Assembly (NCBI GenBank): GCA_030248065.1
Contig: JASAMV010000742.1
Span: 62,001 to 126,000 of the forward strand
Length of the DNA: 64,000 nucleotides
Origin: Rhynchonema sp. JSB1_4
Lineage: Eukaryota; Nematoda; Chromadorea; Monhysterida; Xyalidae
Direction: 5' to 3'
The position numbers were made by a program, and so were the translations under genes. Positions 58,866 through 64,000 of this stretch are shown here, one piece after another (position 1 is the first letter of the stretch; each line of letters begins with the position of its first letter). Below the pieces are notes generated by a model. It saw only the letters and a program-made list of their open reading frames with translations, was not told the DNA's origin and did no database searches.

Positions 58866-61656
58866 CTACAATTTGCCCCCGTTCGGTGGCGGTGCATAAG
58901 CGGGCCATCTACAGCAGGGACAAGTCTGTTGTGCGTCAGTCAATAACCAAGAAAACACACATCGACGATGAAATTCGTGGGAACACGGCAGTTGGCTGAT
59001 GAAGTGACCCACTCGAAACGAGTCCAGACAAATGGCGCACTGCAGATGGGCAGATGGGGCTGTAGCGGAAAGATTACCGGTTAGTGCTTTGTCAGCAAGG
59101 TAAATAAAAATAGCCAAAAACACGCACATTCAGTTGCCGTCGATTTAGTCGGCTGCAACGATTTCTGTCTGCCACCAAGCGTGTGATGATGTGGCACAAG
59201 TCGTCTCCCATCGTAACCACATCTGGTGCACGGGTTGACACTGAGACCACGGGAGAGGGAGGATAGTCTGCAACAACAGGCCTATGACTTTTGGCAAAAA
59301 ATAAAAATAAATCAAAAACGAAAAACTCGCACCTGAGGGCGCTGACTGCGCGACATCTGAAGCACAACTTTGGCGGCTGCATTTCTGAGCCGTCATTATT
59401 TGCGTGCAATAGCGCACATTCGGCCATGTCACTTACCGTAACCTGACGAACAGGCAGATGGAACAGGTAGTCATGATTGACCGATGAGATCACCTGGGGT
59501 TGAGATTTAAATATTTCCGAATACAGAAATTTCTTTAATCTCTTGGCAACCTGATAGGACTGAATCGCCAGTTCGTCTATTAGGGCCTGCACACGCGGCG
59601 AAAATGCGGGACTTGCAGATCTGAAAAATACAGCAATCTATACACCTTATCGTAATCAACAATGATCAGTCCACTACCGTAACCTACAGTAACCCAACAA
59701 ACCGGAATGTGGGTCGTCCACCATAGAACGCGACCGAGTATCGTGGGAATCGCAACCACTCTGACCACGGTTCGGGTTCGTCGAGTGAATTGGGCGCAAA
59801 GCGACGTCGCAGCCACAAAACGACCGTGTTGAAACCGAGGAATGCACCGACGGCCAGCACGTGCTGTTGCAGTAGCGTGTGCACAACACCTGCACAGGGA
59901 GGATCATTGTGACGGGACGATTACGATAATCGTTGAGTTGACTAAACTTTGTGTATGGTCTGGGATCAAGACGGGCTCAAACCGTTGATTTGGACTTTCC
60001 GTGTGCCTATATGTCGGACGATAGACTCGGAAAAACTCCATTGTACAGCAACTTCCCATGTGGCAGAACAATGAGTTTGAGCAAAAAGCCAACACATGTG
60101 CATAAATAATGAGAGTCTCATAGGAAAACAAACAACAGCCGATGGGCATGGCAACAAGAACGATAGTGCAGTCAGAGAGAAGCAGGTTTTGATACACAAG
60201 CTCAGAGAAGCTGAAATCTTTAGTTTTCGAGAACCCCCTAACGTGACTGACCAATAATGGTGCGCGCATAATCAGTGGTGACCAGCCGTGACCACACAGC
60301 CCTCCAACACGCGGTGAATGGTCGTGCCAGGAGGGGTCGATGTGCCACTGACAAGATGAACATCCAGCTGACAAGGTGCACCACGTTGTACTTGAGCAGC
60401 ACCCAGAGGAAATTGGTGAACACCTGTGATGTTTCACGAAAGTAATTTTATCAAAAGACTCTTAGCACAAGAATAAACCAAAAATTTAAACCTGCAACGG
60501 ACTGCCGCGAACATCGAAAATGGCCAATATGGCCAGCGTGTTCGTCATTGCCAACGCAAACGTGAATAAGTCACTCAGGTCGGGTGCCATCGCGTGCAGA
60601 TACGCACAGAACCGACGGAAATTCAACTGAAACATCAGTGTGCTTCGTGACGCTTCAATCATATTAAGGTAAAATAATAAACCCAACCATTTCGGTGGCC
60701 CTTCTATTGCTCCCTCCATCGTCCGTTCGCACTGGTGCATACTGCATCGCACCCCTATCATTGTGTGTGATGAAGTATTGAGCACCACGCGGCCGCGCAT
60801 CTGATGTTCCACCGTGAGTTGAGCTGTTTGATCTCGCTGCCAAATCGGAGATGTCGTTGGTGGGACCGAACTGGAAATATGGGTGCGATCAGTTTACATC
60901 ATCATCCAACATCAGATCTAAGAGTATGATATCAATGGGGATGATAACACAGGGGCCAGCGCAGCATGGGCACCCAGTACCTATGTACGTGAAATTTGTG
61001 AACCGGAGCACGGAGTCTTGCATTTTGCATTCTTGCTTGCCTTGCGAAAATAAAAAAACGACATAAAAACAAAGCCACGTACCTGTTGCACGACGGTATC
61101 AAACGTGTTCGGGTCAGTGACGGCGACTCTAACCCTTCCCGAGAACCTGACACTCAAGGCTGACAACAGGAACGGGGGCAGAGTGAGGGTGGAGACCAAC
61201 AGCAAACACACGTCAGCGGCACAGACACTGGAACCAGATGACAACCAGGTGGACAGGGACGTGGGATTGGACAGACGGTGCACCGCCCCCGACATGCGTT
61301 CGTAGATCCACTGCAACCAAAAGCAGGTACATAGTAGGAATCATGTCTGCGTTGATGGGCATGATAACAGGGTGACAGGTCTCAAGCTGCCATGTACGAC
61401 ATGTCTAACCTTGCACAATCCCCTTCCCGTTTTTTACTCTCGCTGCGGAAAATAACCAATTTAATGTTATAGAACCTGCTGACGTGATCGATTACGTTGT
61501 CAAATCTAATATCCCTTTGCACGTACCTGAATAACATTCTGCTGTTGCAGTTGTCCGTGATACGGGTGTACCCTCACGCCACTCTTGGTTTGTTGGAATG
61601 ACGCCGGCAGGGCGATGACCAGACGCGAGCTGTTCCACAAACGTTGACGGCACAGT
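58866..61656 (-). CDS. RNF103/KF-1-like membrane RING-type E3 ubiquitin ligase (5' end not located)
   Basis: An endoplasmic-reticulum E3 ligase by family. Exons that fit in phase: 61527-61656, 61083-61310, 60688-60870, 60492-60626, 60252-60423, 59703-59889, 59437-59620. The region 59070-59430 probably holds two more exons that I could not join with confidence, and the last exon is 58866-59059. Luminal part: SSRLVIALPASFQQTKSGV, VIQWIYERM, PPFLLSALSVRFSGRVRV, where RNF103 has a similar order. Membrane spans follow in LFTFALAMTNTLAILAIF, VHLVSWMFILSVA and VLAVGAFLGFNTVVLWL. The C-terminal RING-H2 has CAICLDSF, then LPCSHEFHRRCVFSWL and CPCCRWPAY, ending PPPNGGKL. About 200 N-terminal residues of RNF103 have no counterpart before the next gene, so the model is partial or the protein is shortened. 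Confidence 0.75.
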
Positions 61657-61973
61657 CTGAGGGCACAAATGAAGGATTCCTTTTTTTAGTAATATCTGTG
61701 TTTCGTTAATGTTCTTGTATTCGTGCATTCGTGGCTTTGTGTATTAAATTTCGTATGATATTTCGTAATTGGCTTTTATGGCAGAGAAAATCACAGGTGA
61801 TGATCACATACAATTCTCTTTTTATCCAATTCTAACGCAATTTTTCATTTTGAGATCAAGCATAGAATTTCATAGAATGACACGGGGGTGGAGAAACAAC
61901 CAACTATAATCAACAATCAGACATAAACAGCTTACGAAATAATTATGCACAGGCAAGAAACCGGATCAGTAGA
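61657..61973. other. Short spacer between TWK channel and RING ligase
   Basis: 317 bp separate the channel's stop codon from the first recognised RING-gene exon, on the same strand. The acceptor GTGCCCTCAG at 61657 precedes that exon. Such spacing suits a nematode operon with trans-splicing of the downstream message, but no direct evidence exists. Confidence 0.4.
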
Positions 61974-63943
61974 TCACGTGACGCCAGTGGGTGTGTGATT
62001 GGCAGATCTCGATCGTCTGCTCTGACTTGGCAATGTGGGCACACTGCGCCGTCTTCGACTATTGACCCTTGTCATCGGGGATAGTTCGAGGGACGCTAGT
62101 CTACTCTGCTGATCTTGCGACCGATTCGTGGGATTGAACAGTCTCGAATGCTGCACTGCATCCGCAGCACGGCTGATCCTCCGCCGCGCCTGTTTCGACG
62201 CCCAGTAGGCTTTGGCCCTGATCTCCTCCTGCAGAATGAAGTAGCACATGCCGAACAGCACAATGCCCATCACGATGAACGCACAGTTGATCAGCACCAT
62301 CCGGGAGTCACGGGGGAACACATCGCCGAAACCTGGGTGCGGGGAGGGATCGGGATTTGGTGTGGACGATTTGGTGAATGATGTCTACTTCACGGATACT
62401 ATGGTGTTCACACACCTTAGGTGTGACTAAGATAAATCTAAAAGTTCACGGTTTTTAGATATCCTGCTTTCTGGCTCGGGTGGCTCAGACTGACATAATA
62501 TGCCTTCATGCTTATAGCTCAAAACCCACACTCTTTCCTTACCAAATGGAACGTCTGTATAGCACTGTCTTTGATGCTGTATGGCAAAGCTCTCGAAACT
62601 ACTGATTCGTTACATTTTAGCTTAGGGCTCAACGACTGTTCAAGCCTAGAGTAACTTAGAGGCGTCAAATAAACCAAACAAACATCCACCTCCAACCACA
62701 ACTCACCAACAAGCGCAACGCTGTTGAAGAGAAAGTAGAATGCGTGAAAGTAGTTCCATTCGTCAATCATGAAGCACAACAATCCACTGACTCCAAACAG
62801 ATACACAATGAAACAGAGACAGGCGGCGGCAAAGACCCGACGTTGGTCGATGCCAATATTCGGCACGAGACTGCCCCCTGCGCCCAGATTGCGGGGCGCT
62901 GACCAGGTCTTGTGGGGTTTAGGCTCGGGGTTGACAACATCCATTGAGACCTGACTGTGTTGGCTCTCGAGGAACAACACCTTGGGACGCGTCATCCGTG
63001 GTTCGCGCTGGATTGATTGATGATCAACTGTTTTCCGATCAGCTGTACCATTATTGAGTTGTGCATGCTCTTGGGCGATTCCCAGATCAATCGCGGCGTT
63101 ACGATTTGGTTTTAGTGATAGGCAGTTTCGGTTGACAATAGGATTCGCTGATGTTTCATTGACTTGACGTGGTGATTGTGCCGGGCTCTCAACATCGCTC
63201 AGTTTCTCCAGAACACGCTCAAGTTCATAATCGCCTCGAAACTCGTTGTCATCAGGTCTGTTCAGATCTGGCGACGTGCTAAGAAGCGCGCAAAGTCTAG
63301 CACTCCTGTACGACCAGACACGAATGAAACATTGACTCAGCAAGTTGCCCATATCTGACAGAAACGCGAAAAACAGCGGAATGCCGACAATTGCATAGAA
63401 TATGGTGGCGTATTGACAGGATTGAGTGACACACGCCACATTACCGTAACCCAACGTTGTGTAGATTGAGAACGCGTAGACCAAAGAATTGCAGAAATCT
63501 GAGGTTGGAAGTGTTGGCGGAGGTTCGGTATCGAATCCATGATAGCATTCACGCAGTTCAGCGATCAGCTCCGCGATTTCGTCAATGTGAACGCGAATGT
63601 AATGATTTCCAGCGCTTGAATTGGTGCGATTCACAAAGCTCTGCTGAATTTGCCGCTCCTTCTCACCGCATCGCCTCTCAAAATCGCTGATTTGTTCGTC
63701 ATGCTGCGTGCCATCGAGCCATTGAAACATCAGTGCGCCAAGCACAGAGTACAACATCAAGAGCACAATGTAGAACAGATGGATCAGACGTGTTCGTCTG
63801 AGCGTGTCGTGAGTTTTGCTGATTGTTCGCTGGAAATTCTGCATTATCTCAATTGGATTCGGGAGGTCGCTGGTGCTCAGATTTCGACGATGTTTAGCAT
63901 CGGCGTCGCCGGCCGAAAACGTGCGCTTTTTGATGCGCGCCAT
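61974..63943 (-). CDS. TWK-type two-pore-domain potassium channel, 2 exons, 531 aa
   Basis: A background potassium channel subunit acting as a dimer in the plasma membrane. Exons 62707-63943 and 61974-62332 join in phase within the second pore. Start ATG at 63943. TM1 spans about residues 54-75 (IHLFYIVLLMLYSVLGALMF). The extracellular cap has NRT and NSS glycosylation sites near 105-110. The first pore filter is TTLGYGN at 162-168, then TM2 about 178-198. A long cytoplasmic loop (about 205-365) is followed by TM3. The second filter is ALVGFGD at 410-416, then TM4 (VLINCAFIVMGIVLFGMCYF). The basic C-terminal tail is about 85 residues. Both filters look functional. The subfamily among nematode TWK channels is not assigned. 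Confidence 0.96.
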
Positions 63944-64000
63944 TTTGAATGTGCGTCAGTGGCGTCGGTTTGTGCGTTCCAGCCAGATGCGCGACTGTGC

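Overview
The window is animal nuclear DNA with eight protein genes split by many introns. Most likely it comes from a nematode, perhaps outside the well-studied rhabditids. The case for this is a netrin of UNC-6 type, a DAF-22-like thiolase with no SCP2 domain, a short ionotropic-glutamate-receptor-like protein without an amino-terminal domain, a TWK-type two-pore potassium channel, and introns as short as 50-80 nt. The phylum is inference, and nothing in the window fixes the species.

Layout, left to right: clarin-like four-pass membrane protein (minus, 61-3682); glycogen phosphorylase (minus, 23 exons, 5550-16000); a nest of transposons (16137-22524) in the interval between two divergent genes; iGluR-like receptor (plus, 22791-25175); sideroflexin (plus, 10 exons, 26379-31124); a gene-poor convergent interval with inverted-repeat elements; netrin (minus, 11 exons, 35018-45463); a 4.7 kb gene-free interval; astacin metalloprotease (plus, 50205-52208); SCPx/DAF-22-type thiolase (minus, 52401-55838); a Mutator-like element (56481-58776); RNF103-like membrane RING ubiquitin ligase (minus, 5' end not found, 58866-61656); TWK potassium channel (minus, 61974-63943). 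For six genes I rebuilt every exon boundary and the reading phase closes exactly on a stop codon: 241, 847, 329, 657, 429 and 531 codons for clarin, phosphorylase, sideroflexin, netrin, thiolase and channel. The receptor (401) and astacin (359) also close. The genes have unrelated jobs: glycogen and acyl-CoA metabolism, mitochondrial serine transport, axon guidance, proteolysis, ubiquitination and excitability. Only the channel/RING pair, 317 bp apart on one strand, looks as if it could share a transcript.

The most striking content is transposable. I found 14 elements with exact 8-bp target-site duplications (TSDs) and ends mostly of the form CAG(T/A)G, the hallmarks of hAT transposons. They nest up to five levels deep. 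One carries a decayed hAT transposase C-terminal (dimerisation) domain. The short families share a design: a family-specific end, a family-specific 10-18 bp word repeated just inside each end, and in many cases a common central GC hairpin. A second surprise is an in-frame, poly(A)-rich 99-nt insertion with an 8-bp duplication that splits the zinc-binding HExxH motif of the astacin. A third is a splice-compatible 458-nt open exon in a netrin intron that would give a membrane-anchored netrin.
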